Below are positions 1 to 8,456 of a DNA stretch of 64,000 nt, piece by piece. How positions within the stretch are numbered: the stretch's first letter is position 1; each line of letters opens with the position of its first letter. Below the pieces are notes generated by a model, which did no database searches, was not told the DNA's origin, and worked only from the letters and a program-made list of their open reading frames with translations. Source of the stretch: Pantoea sp. At-9b (GTDB lineage: Bacteria > Pseudomonadota > Gammaproteobacteria > Enterobacterales > Enterobacteriaceae); assembly GCF_000175935.2 (NCBI RefSeq), contig NC_014837.1, forward strand, positions 1,736,001 through 1,800,000, read 5' to 3'. The position numbers were made by a program, and so were the translations under genes.

Positions 1-86
1 CTTAACCGCGAAAAATATACACATTGCAGGCAATTACTGTCAGACTGGTTTTCCGAAACGTGACCTTGCAGAGGACAGTCTTCGGA

Positions 87-812
87 ATGACACAGACCCG
101 CGCTTTACCCCTTGCCCTGATTCAACTTGAAGTTCCGCCACCGGCAGTTGTGGCGCAAATTGGTGAACAACCCGTCTGGTTTATTGAGGCGCTGGCCCTT
201 CAGCCCGCCGATTATGTGATTGTGCGTCCACATCTTGGTGATGAGCTGCCCGCGTTTGACCGCGTCAGTGGCGCGATCCTCAGTGGTTCCTGGGCGATGG
301 TGACCGACCATGAAGAGTGGAGTGAGCGCACCGCCGCGTGGATTCGTGCGGCACTGGAAGCGGAACTGCCGTTACTTGGGGTCTGCTATGGACACCAACT
401 GATGGCCTATGCGCTGGGTGGGAAAGTCGCGGATAACCCGCAGGGTTGGGAGCGGGGATTGAAAGCATTAACCCGCCACCCGCAGGCGGCACAGGACCCC
501 TGGCTGGCGGCGCTACCCGACGATTTTCATGCCTGGCTGTCACACCGCCAGTCGGTGCTGACCCCGCCGGTGCAGGCGCGGGTGCTGGCCTCCTCCGAAC
601 AGGATGGCTGCCAGATCCTGCGTTACTCCGCTCAGGCGTTATCCGTGCAATTTCACCCCGAATTTACCCGTGACATCATGACCGCCTGTTTACCGGCAGG
701 GGTGACAGATGAGGGGAGTGAGTTGACGGGAGAAGACTGGGCGCGTGAACTGCTGCACCGCTTCTGGCAGCAAACGCGGCCACAGCCGCGCGTGCAGGCT
801 CAGGGCGCGTAA
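87..812 (+). CDS. Class I glutamine amidotransferase domain protein
   Basis: A stand-alone class I (triad) glutamine amidotransferase of 241 residues, resembling the GATase half of GMP synthase. The nucleophile is Cys100 in GVCYGHQ and the His-Glu pair is in QFHPEF near the C-terminus, so the catalytic triad looks intact. The ATG at 87 is preferred over an in-frame upstream ATG at 24 because GAGGACAG lies 8 bases ahead of it. Such free-standing proteins hydrolyse glutamine or act as gamma-glutamyl amidases, but the substrate cannot be told from sequence. Its 3' end overlaps the convergent methyltransferase gene by 13 bp. Whether it belongs to the amine-type cluster starting near 3300 is unknown; the location would fit a gamma-glutamyl hydrolase role, but that is speculation. 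Confidence 0.85.
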   Translation: MTQTRALPLALIQLEVPPPAVVAQIGEQPVWFIEALALQPADYVIVRPHLGDELPAFDRVSGAILSGSWAMVTDHEEWSERTAAWIRAALEAELPLLGVCYGHQLMAYALGGKVADNPQGWERGLKALTRHPQAAQDPWLAALPDDFHAWLSHRQSVLTPPVQARVLASSEQDGCQILRYSAQALSVQFHPEFTRDIMTACLPAGVTDEGSELTGEDWARELLHRFWQQTRPQPRVQAQGA

Positions 813-1363
813 TGTCGGGTGCAACGATACACCCAGGCGGGTGGCACGTTTTTTAGCACCCGCTGGCGTTGCCAGGTGAAATAACGGGACAGGCTGGGCT
901 GCGTGAGCGAGGTGTACTGAAATTGGACGAACACGCCGCGCGGCCCCAGTGCATCATGCACCGCCTGTAAGATGGCTTCCCGGGTATCCGCAGGCAGCGA
1001 CAGCAAAGGCAGGCCGGAAAAAATCGCATCATATTCGCCGGACAAATATTCCGCCGAACAGGCCCGTACCTGCATCCGATCATCATTCAGCGCGCGCAAC
1101 GTCTTGACCAGTTCCGGGCTGATTTCAAACACATCCAGTTGGGCCTGTGGCGACATGCGTTGCAGAATCTGTCGTGTCAGCACCCCATCGCCCGCACCCA
1201 GTTCAGCAATACGCAGACTACGATCCCAGTTAACCGCATCGGTCATGGTCCGGCATAGCGCCGCGGAGGAAGGGGTGATACTGCCCATCTTGCGGGGGTT
1301 GCGAATGAACTGATGAACAAAACTTGCTTTGGCGCGCATTAACGTCAGGGCTGAAGCCAACAT
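800..1363 (-). CDS. Class I SAM-dependent methyltransferase (PmtA-like)
   Basis: A 187-residue Rossmann-fold methyltransferase. The SAM-binding loop AELGAGDG is at residues 53-60. The N-terminal stretch with FIRNPRKMGSITPSS is typical of the phospholipid N-methyltransferase/rRNA-dimethylase-like group, so a lipid or small-molecule substrate is possible. The start at 1363 is chosen because AGGAGA lies 5 bases upstream; the frame stays open further upstream to 1477 but without a comparable ribosome site. The gene is convergent with the amidotransferase gene, and the stops overlap. The substrate is not identifiable. Confidence 0.8.
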   Translation of the reverse strand: MLASALTLMRAKASFVHQFIRNPRKMGSITPSSAALCRTMTDAVNWDRSLRIAELGAGDGVLTRQILQRMSPQAQLDVFEISPELVKTLRALNDDRMQVRACSAEYLSGEYDAIFSGLPLLSLPADTREAILQAVHDALGPRGVFVQFQYTSLTQPSLSRYFTWQRQRVLKNVPPAWVYRCTRHYAP

Positions 1364-1470
1364 CTCTTTCTCCTGGTTAGTGTCCTGCCTCATATTGACC
1401 CTATTTATCGGACATGTTCCGTTTTTTACTGCATAACCGGCAAAAGTCAGAATTTTCCGGGCATAAAACG

Positions 1471-1540
1471 GGCGCAATAAATTGCGCCGCTACGGACCGG
1501 TGTCGCCCCGCTGATGCGTAGTGTCGCGATTTATCGCGCG
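1471..1540. repeat. Palindromic intergenic repeat pair (locus 1)
   Basis: Two diverged copies of the repeat family with core GCGCGATTTATCGCGC and flank GTAGCG. One reads GGCGCAATAAATTGCGCC followed by GCTACG (1471-1494); the other is GTAGTG plus TCGCGATTTATCGCG (about 1516-1540). Here the GTAGC-type flanks face each other, the opposite arrangement to most other loci. The pair lies upstream of the aldehyde dehydrogenase gene. Confidence 0.7.
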
Positions 1541-1650
1541 ATATCACAGTTTCCCACCCGCAAATCTGACAGCGTGCCATTGATCGATCAATGTTAATAA
1601 CAGGTTTCGCAGTTGTTACAAACAACCTCTGTCCCGCAAGGAGAAACATC

Positions 1651-3171
1651 ATGCGTTACGCCGCACCTGGAGAACAAGGTTCTCTGATCAAACTACAACA
1701 ACGTTATGGCAACTTTATCAACGGTGAGTTTGTGGCACCGGTGAATGGTAACTACTTCGTCAACACCTCGCCGATTAATGCCTCACCAATTGGCGAGTTT
1801 CCGCGCTCCGACCGTGAGGACATCGATAACGCGGTCGCCGCCGCCCATGCCGCAGCAGATGCCTGGGGCAAAACCTCACCGCAGACGCGCTCGCTGGTTT
1901 TGTTGAAAATCGCCGATCGGCTGGAGGAAAACCTCGAATATCTGGCGGTTAATGAAACCTGGGATAACGGTAAACCGGTACGCGAGACCCTCGCCGCAGA
2001 TATGCCGCTGGCGGTGGACCACTTCCGCTATTTTGCCGGTTGCGTCCGGGCACAGGAAGGAACGGCCTCGGAGATCGATGAGTTCACCGCCTCTTACCAC
2101 TTCCATGAACCGCTGGGTGTGGTTGGGCAGATTATCCCGTGGAACTTCCCGTTGCTGATGGCGGCGTGGAAACTGGCTCCGGCGCTCGGGGCAGGCAACT
2201 GCGTGGTACTGAAACCGGCCGAGCAGACGCCGCTGTCGATCACCCTGTTCCTGGATTTGATCAAAGACCTGGTGCCACCGGGGGTGATCAATGTGGTGCA
2301 TGGCTACGGCAAAGAAGCCGGTGAGGCTTTAGCTTCCCATCCGGGCATCGCCAAAATCGCCTTTACCGGTTCCACCGCGACCGGCGGCCACATTCTTGAG
2401 CTGGCGGCAAAAAGCCTGATCCCCTCCACGGTCGAACTGGGCGGTAAATCACCCAATATCTTCTTTGAAGATATTATGCAGGCCGAGGAGAGCTTTATTG
2501 AGAAAGCGGCGGAAGGGGTGGTGCTGGGCTTCCTCAATCAGGGTGAAGTCTGTACCTGCCCGTCACGCGCGCTGGTGCAGGAATCCATTTTTGAGCCGTT
2601 TATGGCGGCGGTGATGAAACGCATCAAAACCATCAAACGTGGCAATCCACTGGATACCGAAACCATGATCGGCGCGCAGGCGTCACAGCAGCAGTTCGAC
2701 AAAATCCTCTCTTACCTGGAAATTGCCCAGCGCGAGGGGGCTGAGGTGTTGCACGGTGGTGGCATCGAGAGCGTCGGCGAGGAGTTTGCCAGCGGCTACT
2801 ATATTCAGCCGACGCTGCTGAAAGGCAGCAACAGCATGCGGGTGTTCCAGGAAGAAATCTTTGGCCCGGTGGTCGGCATCCTGACCTTTAAAGATGAAGC
2901 GGAAGCCATCGCGTTGGCGAACGATTCGATTTATGGTCTCGGCGCAGGCGTCTGGACTCGCGACATCAACCGCGCTTACCGTATGGGCCGCGCGATTAAA
3001 GCCGGGCGTGTCTGGACCAACTGTTACCACCTCTATCCGGCGCATGCGGCGTTTGGCGGCTATAAAAAATCGGGTATTGGCCGCGAAACCCACAAAATGA
3101 TGCTCGATCATTATCAGCAAACCAAAAATCTGCTGGTGAGCTACAGCACCCAACCGCTCGGTTTCTTCTGA
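1651..3171 (+). CDS. NAD(P)-dependent aldehyde dehydrogenase, AldB/ExaC type
   Basis: A 506-residue aldehyde dehydrogenase that oxidises an aldehyde to its acid with NAD(P)+. The catalytic Cys301 lies in [11 protein letters not shown] and the general-base Glu262 in VELGGKSPN. The [11 protein letters not shown] variant and the length fit the AldB/ExaC acetaldehyde dehydrogenase family. The start at 1651 follows AAGGAGAAAC at a proper distance; the in-frame extension to 1591 is unsupported. It is monocistronic with its own terminator downstream. A role in ethanol or acetaldehyde oxidation is the family default. A role in the neighbouring catabolic cluster is possible, but the gene has none of the cluster's operators. 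Confidence 0.92.
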   Translation: MRYAAPGEQGSLIKLQQRYGNFINGEFVAPVNGNYFVNTSPINASPIGEFPRSDREDIDNAVAAAHAAADAWGKTSPQTRSLVLLKIADRLEENLEYLAVNETWDNGKPVRETLAADMPLAVDHFRYFAGCVRAQEGTASEIDEFTASYHFHEPLGVVGQIIPWNFPLLMAAWKLAPALGAGNCVVLKPAEQTPLSITLFLDLIKDLVPPGVINVVHGYGKEAGEALASHPGIAKIAFTGSTATGGHILELAAKSLIPSTVELGGKSPNIFFEDIMQAEESFIEKAAEGVVLGFLNQGEVCTCPSRALVQESIFEPFMAAVMKRIKTIKRGNPLDTETMIGAQASQQQFDKILSYLEIAQREGAEVLHGGGIESVGEEFASGYYIQPTLLKGSNSMRVFQEEIFGPVVGILTFKDEAEAIALANDSIYGLGAGVWTRDINRAYRMGRAIKAGRVWTNCYHLYPAHAAFGGYKKSGIGRETHKMMLDHYQQTKNLLVSYSTQPLGFF

Positions 3172-3179
3172 TCCACTTG

Positions 3180-3215
3180 GCAGCAGCGTGAGAGATCGCG
3201 CTGCTGCGCATTTTT
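3180..3215 (+). terminator. Rho-independent terminator after aldehyde dehydrogenase
   Basis: The stem GCAGCAGCG / CGCTGCTGC is separated by ten bases and followed by GCATTTTT, nine bases after the aldehyde dehydrogenase stop codon. It separates that gene from the following cluster. Confidence 0.85.
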
Positions 3216-3251
3216 GCACCACAAGCTCACTTTTTGCACTCCATTGGTGAT
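3215..3251 (+). promoter_or_regulatory. Candidate NtrC-type enhancer sites
   Basis: TGCACT-CCATT-GGTGAT at 3235-3251 matches the NtrC consensus (TGCACC-N5-GGTGCA) at 9 of 12 fixed positions. A second half-site, TGCACC, lies at 3215-3220. The better site is centred about 131 bases before the start point predicted from the sigma-54 element at 3348, the distance range seen for NtrC enhancers such as those of glnA. This is inference from pattern and spacing only. Confidence 0.45.
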
Positions 3252-3323
3252 TCTCTGCGCAATGCGCCAGGCCGCATCACTTGTGGTCTGTGGCGCGATC
3301 CCTTGTGCTTTCTGCTCTCATGA

Positions 3324-3343
3324 TTAATTAATCAGTTATTTAA
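3324..3343 (+). promoter_or_regulatory. TetR-type operator copy 1
   Basis: TTAATTAATCAGTTATTTAA matches the cluster operator (TTAATTAATCAGTTAATTAA at 7526) with one mismatch. It sits directly upstream of the sigma-54 element of the transporter operon. The TetR-family gene at 13200-13820 is the obvious candidate for its binding protein. Confidence 0.7.
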
Positions 3344-3347
3344 AAAC

Positions 3348-3363
3348 TGGCATAGCGCTTGCA
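3348..3363 (+). promoter_or_regulatory. Sigma-54 promoter element
   Basis: TGGCATAGCGCTTGCA carries the GG and GC dinucleotides of the -24/-12 promoter class at the exact required spacing (consensus TGGCACG-N4-TTGCW), with differences only at consensus positions 6 and 7. The predicted start point is near 3374, about 75 bases before the ATG at 3450. A TetR-type operator ends 4 bases upstream, and NtrC-like sites lie 100-130 bases further up. Confidence 0.65.
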
Positions 3364-3449
3364 ATTCTTCCTGCGCACCGTCTTCCTTTTTTGCTTTTTT
3401 AAATCATCAGGGTCTTCAGGCATCGCGCCTTTCTACTGGAGTTAAAAGC

Positions 3450-4337
3450 ATGAGAATGAAAAGTCTGGTTGTTGCTGCATCGCTGTTGGTTTCTGCACTG
3501 ACGCAATTTTCCTCGCAGGCCGCCGATGCGCCACTCAAAATGCATGCCGATCTGCATGCGCAGTTACCCGAAAAAATCCGCAGCAGCAAAACCCTCAATC
3601 TGGTCACCGATGCGCACTACCCACCGTGCGAATCTTTCGCGGAAGATAATAAAACCATGGTCGGGTTCGAACCGGACCTGTGGGATGCGATCGGTCAGGT
3701 ACTGGGGGTCAACATCAAACCGGTATCGATCGATTTCGCCGGGCTGATCCCGGGAGTGAAAAGTGGCCGCTATGACGTGGCGATGGAGTGCATCTCCGAC
3801 AGCGCCGAACGTGAAAAGCAGGTGTCATTTGTAAACTACGCCTACGCCACCAGCGAGGTGTACACGCTGGCAAGCGAGAAATCCATCACGAACGATCCGC
3901 TTACCCTGTGTGGTCTGAAAGTCGGGGTACAGACTGGCACCGACTTTGAAAAAGCCATCAGTGAGATCTACACGCCGAACTGCACCAAAAACGGCAAACC
4001 GGCGATTCAACAGGTGACACTGCCGTCGGCGGATGCGGTCCTGCTCGGCCTCTACTCTGGCCGGGTGGATTTTGTCCTGAACGATGCCGCCTCGGTGGAT
4101 GACATCAAGCAAAAAGCCCCGCATCCGATTCGCACCGTGCAAATGCCGCTGATGCCGAAATATTACCTCGGCATTGTGGTGGCGAAAGAGAACACCCAAC
4201 TGGCGCAGGTGCTGCTGAAGGCGCTCAACGTGCTGCACGAAACCGGCACCTACGACAAGATCATGGAGAAGTGGGATCTGGAGGCGATGAAATTGGATAA
4301 ACCCGGCATCAACCTCACCAGCACACAGCCATTATGA
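3450..4337 (+). CDS. Amino-acid-type ABC transporter substrate-binding protein
   Basis: A periplasmic solute-binding protein of family 3 (polar amino acid/opine type), 295 residues. It has a Sec signal peptide (residues 1 to about 24, ending SSQA) and the characteristic VGFEPDLWDAIGQ segment of amino-acid receptors. It pairs with the ATPase at 6714 and the permease at 7564. It is the first gene of the TetR/sigma-54 controlled operon, and its stop overlaps the start of the next gene by four bases. GGAG lies ahead of the ATG. The ligand is unknown, but the family favours a charged or polar amino-acid-like molecule, possibly an opine. Confidence 0.88.
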   Translation: MRMKSLVVAASLLVSALTQFSSQAADAPLKMHADLHAQLPEKIRSSKTLNLVTDAHYPPCESFAEDNKTMVGFEPDLWDAIGQVLGVNIKPVSIDFAGLIPGVKSGRYDVAMECISDSAEREKQVSFVNYAYATSEVYTLASEKSITNDPLTLCGLKVGVQTGTDFEKAISEIYTPNCTKNGKPAIQQVTLPSADAVLLGLYSGRVDFVLNDAASVDDIKQKAPHPIRTVQMPLMPKYYLGIVVAKENTQLAQVLLKALNVLHETGTYDKIMEKWDLEAMKLDKPGINLTSTQPL

Positions 4338-5968
4338 GTGCGCGTCGCCAGTGTGATGTGCTGGTGATCGGTTCCGGTGGTGCGGCGCTCAGCGCCGCAC
4401 TGCGCGCCGCAGTCGGCGGTTTGTCGGTGCTGGTGCTGGAGAAAAGCGCCTGGCTGGGTGGCACCACGGCGATGTCCGGTGGTGCTACCTGGGTACCGGC
4501 CAACCACCATGGCCGGGCTGCCGGGTTGGCCGATTCACCGCAAGAGGCACTTGATTATCTGCGTGCCAGTGCTCCCGACGGCTGGCAGGCGAGCGAAGAT
4601 GCGCTCTGGCAGGCGATGGCGCAACAGGCACCGCAGATGCTGGCGTTTATTGAGCAGCACAGCGCGCTGCGTTTTACCCTGACGCCGGAGAGCGATCCGC
4701 TGTGGCCGCTGGCGGGGGCCAAACAGCAGGGGCGCATGCTGGCACCAACGCCCTTGCAACCACAACGCCCGTGGCGCTTACGTCCGACGCCCTTGCCGCG
4801 CCTGTTTTCCTATCACGAACTGTTGGCGAACGATCTCTGGCATCAACCGCTGCGGACATATCTGCGTGCTTTGCCGCGTCTGCTGCGGCGACAGTGGCGT
4901 GGCGAGCTGACCAAAGGAGCCGCGCTGGTGGCCGGTCTGCTTGATGGCTGCCACGCAGCGGGTTGCGAGTTTATCACGCAGGCGGACGTCCGGCAGTTGC
5001 TGATGCAGGGCAGCCATCAGGTCACGGGCGTGCGTTACCGGCATCAGGGTGAGGAACGGGAGGTTGCGGCACGTTGTGGCGTGGTGATCGCCAGCGGTGG
5101 TTTTGAATGGGACGCCCAACGTCGCCAGCAGCATTTTCCCGGTCCGTATGATTTTATCGCCAGCCCGCGCGACAACAGTGGTGATGGTCAGCGCATGGCC
5201 GAAGCCGTGGGCGCGCTACTGGCACATATGGATCAGGCCAATATCGGGGGCGGCATTCCCGCCGCGCCGGGGCAGCCGTGGAGCGGCTTGTCGATCTTCT
5301 TCCATTACGAACCCAACGCCATTCTGGTCGATCGCCACGGCCAGCGTTTTACCAATGAATTTGTCTTCAATCTCGGTGCTGCGCTCGACGCGCGCGATGC
5401 GCAGGGGTTGCCGCGCCATTTGCCGGTCTGGCTGATCAGCGATGCACGCCTGCTGCGTCGAGCACCGTTACTGCGCTATTACCACTGGCGGACTCCCGGC
5501 TGGCTGCGACAGGCCGCCACGCTGGCGCAACTGGAACAGCAGTTAGCACTGCCTGCCGGGTCGCTGGAAAGCAGCGTGGCGCGGTTTAACCACAGTTGTG
5601 AACGTGGCATGGATGAGGATTTCGCCCGTCATCTCAGCACGGCGCACGGTAAAGCCGACCGACGGTTGCAGGGCGGGCTGGTGGCGATCCGCCATGCCCC
5701 TTTTATCGCGATCCCGTTCAACCGCACCTTCCTGGCCACCAAAGGCGGACCACGTACCGATGCCAGCGGCAATGTTCTGCATCGCGATGGCCGGCCGCTG
5801 GCGGGTCTGTATTGCGCCGGGGCGGCGATGGCCAATCCGATTGGTAGCAACGCGGTCAGTGCCGGTACGACGCTCGGACCGAATCTGACCTGGGGCTATA
5901 TCTGCGGCTCGTCACTGCTGGCACGCCATCAGGCATTCACTGAAGAGGCAAGATTATGCACAACGTAA
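4334..5968 (+). CDS. FAD-dependent oxidoreductase, KstD/fumarate reductase-like
   Basis: A 544-residue flavoprotein of the FAD_binding_2 superfamily. The dinucleotide-binding motif GSGGAA lies near residue 13, followed by EKSAWLGGTTAMSGG, typical of ketosteroid dehydrogenases and soluble fumarate reductases. The C-terminal GLYCAGAAMANPIGSNAVS is the second FAD contact. These enzymes add or remove hydrogen across a carbon-carbon bond next to a carbonyl. The gene overlaps the binding-protein gene by four bases and the next SDR gene by 13 bases, so it is translationally coupled. It has no heme domain or signal peptide, so it is cytoplasmic. The substrate cannot be inferred; a steroid is unlikely given the amino-acid-type transporter. 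Confidence 0.85.
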   Translation: MSARRQCDVLVIGSGGAALSAALRAAVGGLSVLVLEKSAWLGGTTAMSGGATWVPANHHGRAAGLADSPQEALDYLRASAPDGWQASEDALWQAMAQQAPQMLAFIEQHSALRFTLTPESDPLWPLAGAKQQGRMLAPTPLQPQRPWRLRPTPLPRLFSYHELLANDLWHQPLRTYLRALPRLLRRQWRGELTKGAALVAGLLDGCHAAGCEFITQADVRQLLMQGSHQVTGVRYRHQGEEREVAARCGVVIASGGFEWDAQRRQQHFPGPYDFIASPRDNSGDGQRMAEAVGALLAHMDQANIGGGIPAAPGQPWSGLSIFFHYEPNAILVDRHGQRFTNEFVFNLGAALDARDAQGLPRHLPVWLISDARLLRRAPLLRYYHWRTPGWLRQAATLAQLEQQLALPAGSLESSVARFNHSCERGMDEDFARHLSTAHGKADRRLQGGLVAIRHAPFIAIPFNRTFLATKGGPRTDASGNVLHRDGRPLAGLYCAGAAMANPIGSNAVSAGTTLGPNLTWGYICGSSLLARHQAFTEEARLCTT

Positions 5969-6717
5969 AAACCGCGTTGATCACCGGCGGTTCACGTGGT
6001 GTCGGCCTGTGTATCGCCCACGAGCTGGCACGGCAGGGCTATGCCATCGCGCTGCTGGTGCGCAACGATGTCGACGCGGCGCAACACGCGGTGAGTCAAC
6101 TGGCTGCGCAAGGAGCCAGCGCGGCGTTCTGGCGGGTCGATATCACCGATCGCCGTGCGGTGCAGTCGGTGCTCGACGCGATCGTTAACACCCTTGGGGC
6201 ACCGGGTTTGCTGGTCAATAACGCCGGGGCCAGCGCGGCCGCACCGCTGCTGGAACTGAGTGATGAACAGTGGCAGCAGGTGGTGCATACCCAACTGACC
6301 GGCACCTTTGTGATGAGTGTGGAAACGGTACGCAGAATGGCGCCAGGCGGGGTGATCATCAATATCGCCGGTGCTTCTGCCCATCGCTGCTATCCCAACG
6401 CCGGAGCCTTTGGCCCGTCCAAGGCGGGCGTTGTCAATCTGACGGCGCAGATGTCGATTGAATGGGCGTCGCGTGGCATCCGGGTGTGCGGCATCAGTCC
6501 GGGACCGATTCGTGACCCGGACAGTGACTGGGCCACGCAGGAACCGTTGCTGGCACAGGAGGTTGCGCGTTTGCCGCTGCAACGTCCGGTCAGCAGTGAT
6601 GAGGTGGCACGCAGCGTGGCGTTTCTCGCCACCACAACGGCTTTCACTGGCCAGATGCTGATCCTCGACAGCGGTGGCCTGAATACCTGGTATATGACCG
6701 AACAGGAGGCGAGATGA
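5956..6717 (+). CDS. Short-chain dehydrogenase/reductase with Phe at the catalytic Tyr position
   Basis: A classical-length SDR of 253 residues. The cofactor-binding TGGSRGVG is near the N-terminus and LLVNNAGAS provides the NNAG motif. The active-site motif normally read as YxxxK is AFGPSK here, with Phe152 at the Tyr position and Lys156 retained. The nearest tyrosine is Tyr146. The enzyme may therefore act by another proton donor, have a structural role, or not be a dehydrogenase. It overlaps both neighbours in the operon. A typical SDR C-terminal tail with LDSGGL is present, so the protein is not truncated. Confidence 0.85.
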   Translation: MHNVKTALITGGSRGVGLCIAHELARQGYAIALLVRNDVDAAQHAVSQLAAQGASAAFWRVDITDRRAVQSVLDAIVNTLGAPGLLVNNAGASAAAPLLELSDEQWQQVVHTQLTGTFVMSVETVRRMAPGGVIINIAGASAHRCYPNAGAFGPSKAGVVNLTAQMSIEWASRGIRVCGISPGPIRDPDSDWATQEPLLAQEVARLPLQRPVSSDEVARSVAFLATTTAFTGQMLILDSGGLNTWYMTEQEAR

Positions 6718-7496
6718 GTAAAACGCTGATGGTGGATGCACAACAGGTCACCAAATCATTTCACGGTGTAGAGATCCTCAAAGGGGTCGATCTCAGCGTC
6801 GAACAGGGCGAGGTGGTGTGCCTGATTGGTCCTTCCGGTTCCGGCAAATCCACCTTTCTCCGGTGTATCAATCATCTGGAAAAGATTGATGGCGGCGAAT
6901 TGTGGGTCAATGGCGGCATGGTCGGCTACCGGTTACAGGGGGAAAAACTGTACGAACTGAAAGAGGCTGAGGTGGCGCGCAATCGCGTCAATATCGGCAT
7001 GGTGTTTCAGCGCTTCAACCTGTTCGGCCATATGACGGCGCTGGAAAACGTGATGGAAGCGCCGATGACGGTCAAAAAAGTGCCGCGCGCTCAGGCGATG
7101 GCAGAAGCCACAGCGCTGCTCGATCGTGTCGGGCTGAGCCATCGTTACCATTCGCGTCCGGCGGCGCTGTCGGGGGGACAGCAGCAGCGAGTGGCAATTG
7201 CCCGTGCGATGGCGATGAAGCCATCACTGATGCTGTTTGATGAACCCACCAGCGCGCTGGATCCGGAATTGGTGGGGGAGGTGCTGGCGGTAATGCGCGA
7301 TCTGGCGCGTGACGGCATGACGATGGTGATCGTCACCCATGAGATGGGTTTTGCACGCGATGTTGCCAATCGGGTGGCGTTTATGGACAACGGAGCCATT
7401 ATCGAAGTGGCGGAATCTAAACACTTTTTCGCTGCACCGCGCCATCCGCGTACCCGTGATTTTCTCGCCCGCGTACAGGCGGTGAGCAGCGAGTGA
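6714..7496 (+). CDS. Amino-acid-type ABC transporter ATP-binding protein
   Basis: A 260-residue ABC ATPase of the GlnQ/HisP polar-amino-acid group. Walker [10 protein letters not shown] is at residues 39-47, the signature [14 protein letters not shown] is followed by Walker [15 protein letters not shown], and the H-loop is IVTHEMGF. It energises import by the binding protein at 3450 and the permease at 7564. The start overlaps the SDR stop (ATGA). The insertion after the first beta strands ([16 protein letters not shown]) is common in the opine/histidine branch of this family, which fits an opine-like or basic substrate but does not prove it. Confidence 0.93.
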   Translation: MSKTLMVDAQQVTKSFHGVEILKGVDLSVEQGEVVCLIGPSGSGKSTFLRCINHLEKIDGGELWVNGGMVGYRLQGEKLYELKEAEVARNRVNIGMVFQRFNLFGHMTALENVMEAPMTVKKVPRAQAMAEATALLDRVGLSHRYHSRPAALSGGQQQRVAIARAMAMKPSLMLFDEPTSALDPELVGEVLAVMRDLARDGMTMVIVTHEMGFARDVANRVAFMDNGAIIEVAESKHFFAAPRHPRTRDFLARVQAVSSE

Positions 7497-7525
7497 TTGA
7501 CAGATGCGCTGGCAAACTGTAGATC

Positions 7526-7545
7526 TTAATTAATCAGTTAATTAA
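7526..7545 (+). promoter_or_regulatory. TetR-type operator copy 2 (best match)
   Basis: TTAATTAATCAGTTAATTAA is an inverted repeat of two TTAATTAA half-sites around TCAG. It lies in the only sizeable gap inside the long operon, 18 bases before the permease start. The same word, with zero to three changes, recurs at 3324, 13835, 15845 and 15897. It implies an internal promoter controlled by the same regulator. Confidence 0.75.
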
Positions 7546-7563
7546 ATTTGTCCGGTTAAAACG

Positions 7564-8454
7564 ATGAAGAGAACGCTGATGACGGATAAAACCCTGACTT
7601 CCCCGCTGAACGCGACGCGCGTCCCAGCGGATGCTGGCCGCCATGTGGTCGCACAACGTTATCCCGGTCGCTGGATCTCCGCACTGGTGCTGGCAGTGCT
7701 GCTGGTGCTGGTGGCGCATTCGATGATCACCAACCCGAACTTCGCCTGGGCAACGGTGGGCAAATACCTGTTCTCACCAACCATCCTGCTCGGCCTGTGG
7801 ACCACCTTCTGGCTGACGTTGGTGATCATGGTGCTGGCAATCGTACTTAGTATACTGCTGGCCGTGATGCGCCTCGCCAGTAACCCGCTACTGGTGGGAT
7901 TCAGCCGTGGCTGGATCTGGTTCTTTCGCGGCACACCGGTGCTGGTGCAACTGATTTTCTGGTACAACCTCGCGGCGCTCTATCCACAGGTCAGCCTGGG
8001 GATACCCGGCCTGTTTACCCTGTGGAGTGGCAGCACCAACGATCTGATCACCCCGCTGGCAGCGGCGATTCTCGGCCTCGGGCTGAATGAATCGGCCTAT
8101 ATGGCGGAGATCATCCGTGCCGGGATCTCCTCGGTGGATGATGGGCAGCAGGAGGCGGCACGGGCGCTGGGCATGACGCGCGGCCAGTATCTGAAACGGG
8201 TGATCCTGCCGCAGGCCATTCCGTTCATCATCCCCCCGACCGGCAATCAGGTGATTGGCATGCTGAAAACCACCTCGCTGGTCAGCGTGATTTCGCTGTC
8301 CGATTTGCTCTACTCGGCCCAGGCGATCTACTCACGCACCTATGAAAACATCCCGCTGTTGATCGTCGCCTGTATCTGGTATCTCGCCGCCACCACCGTG
8401 CTCAGTCTGGTGCAGGCGCGGGTGGAACACCACTATCGCTGGACAAGGGGCTAA
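7564..8454 (+). CDS. Amino-acid-type ABC transporter permease
   Basis: An integral membrane permease of the HisMQ/GlnP type, 296 residues. It has an N-terminal cytoplasmic extension of about 35 residues, several hydrophobic segments, and the EAA loop (QQEAARALGMTRGQYLKRVILPQAI) that docks the ATPase. A single permease gene suggests a homodimeric channel. An ATG at 7579 is an alternative start. An operator lies just upstream, so it may also be transcribed from an internal promoter. Confidence 0.92.
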   Translation: MKRTLMTDKTLTSPLNATRVPADAGRHVVAQRYPGRWISALVLAVLLVLVAHSMITNPNFAWATVGKYLFSPTILLGLWTTFWLTLVIMVLAIVLSILLAVMRLASNPLLVGFSRGWIWFFRGTPVLVQLIFWYNLAALYPQVSLGIPGLFTLWSGSTNDLITPLAAAILGLGLNESAYMAEIIRAGISSVDDGQQEAARALGMTRGQYLKRVILPQAIPFIIPPTGNQVIGMLKTTSLVSVISLSDLLYSAQAIYSRTYENIPLLIVACIWYLAATTVLSLVQARVEHHYRWTRG

Positions 8455-8456
8455 TC

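Noticed and set aside
5992..6741. A 249-codon frame on the minus strand opposite the SDR gene
   Set aside because: It lies wholly opposite a gene that is coupled to its neighbours; its composition is shadow-like and no homology is evident.
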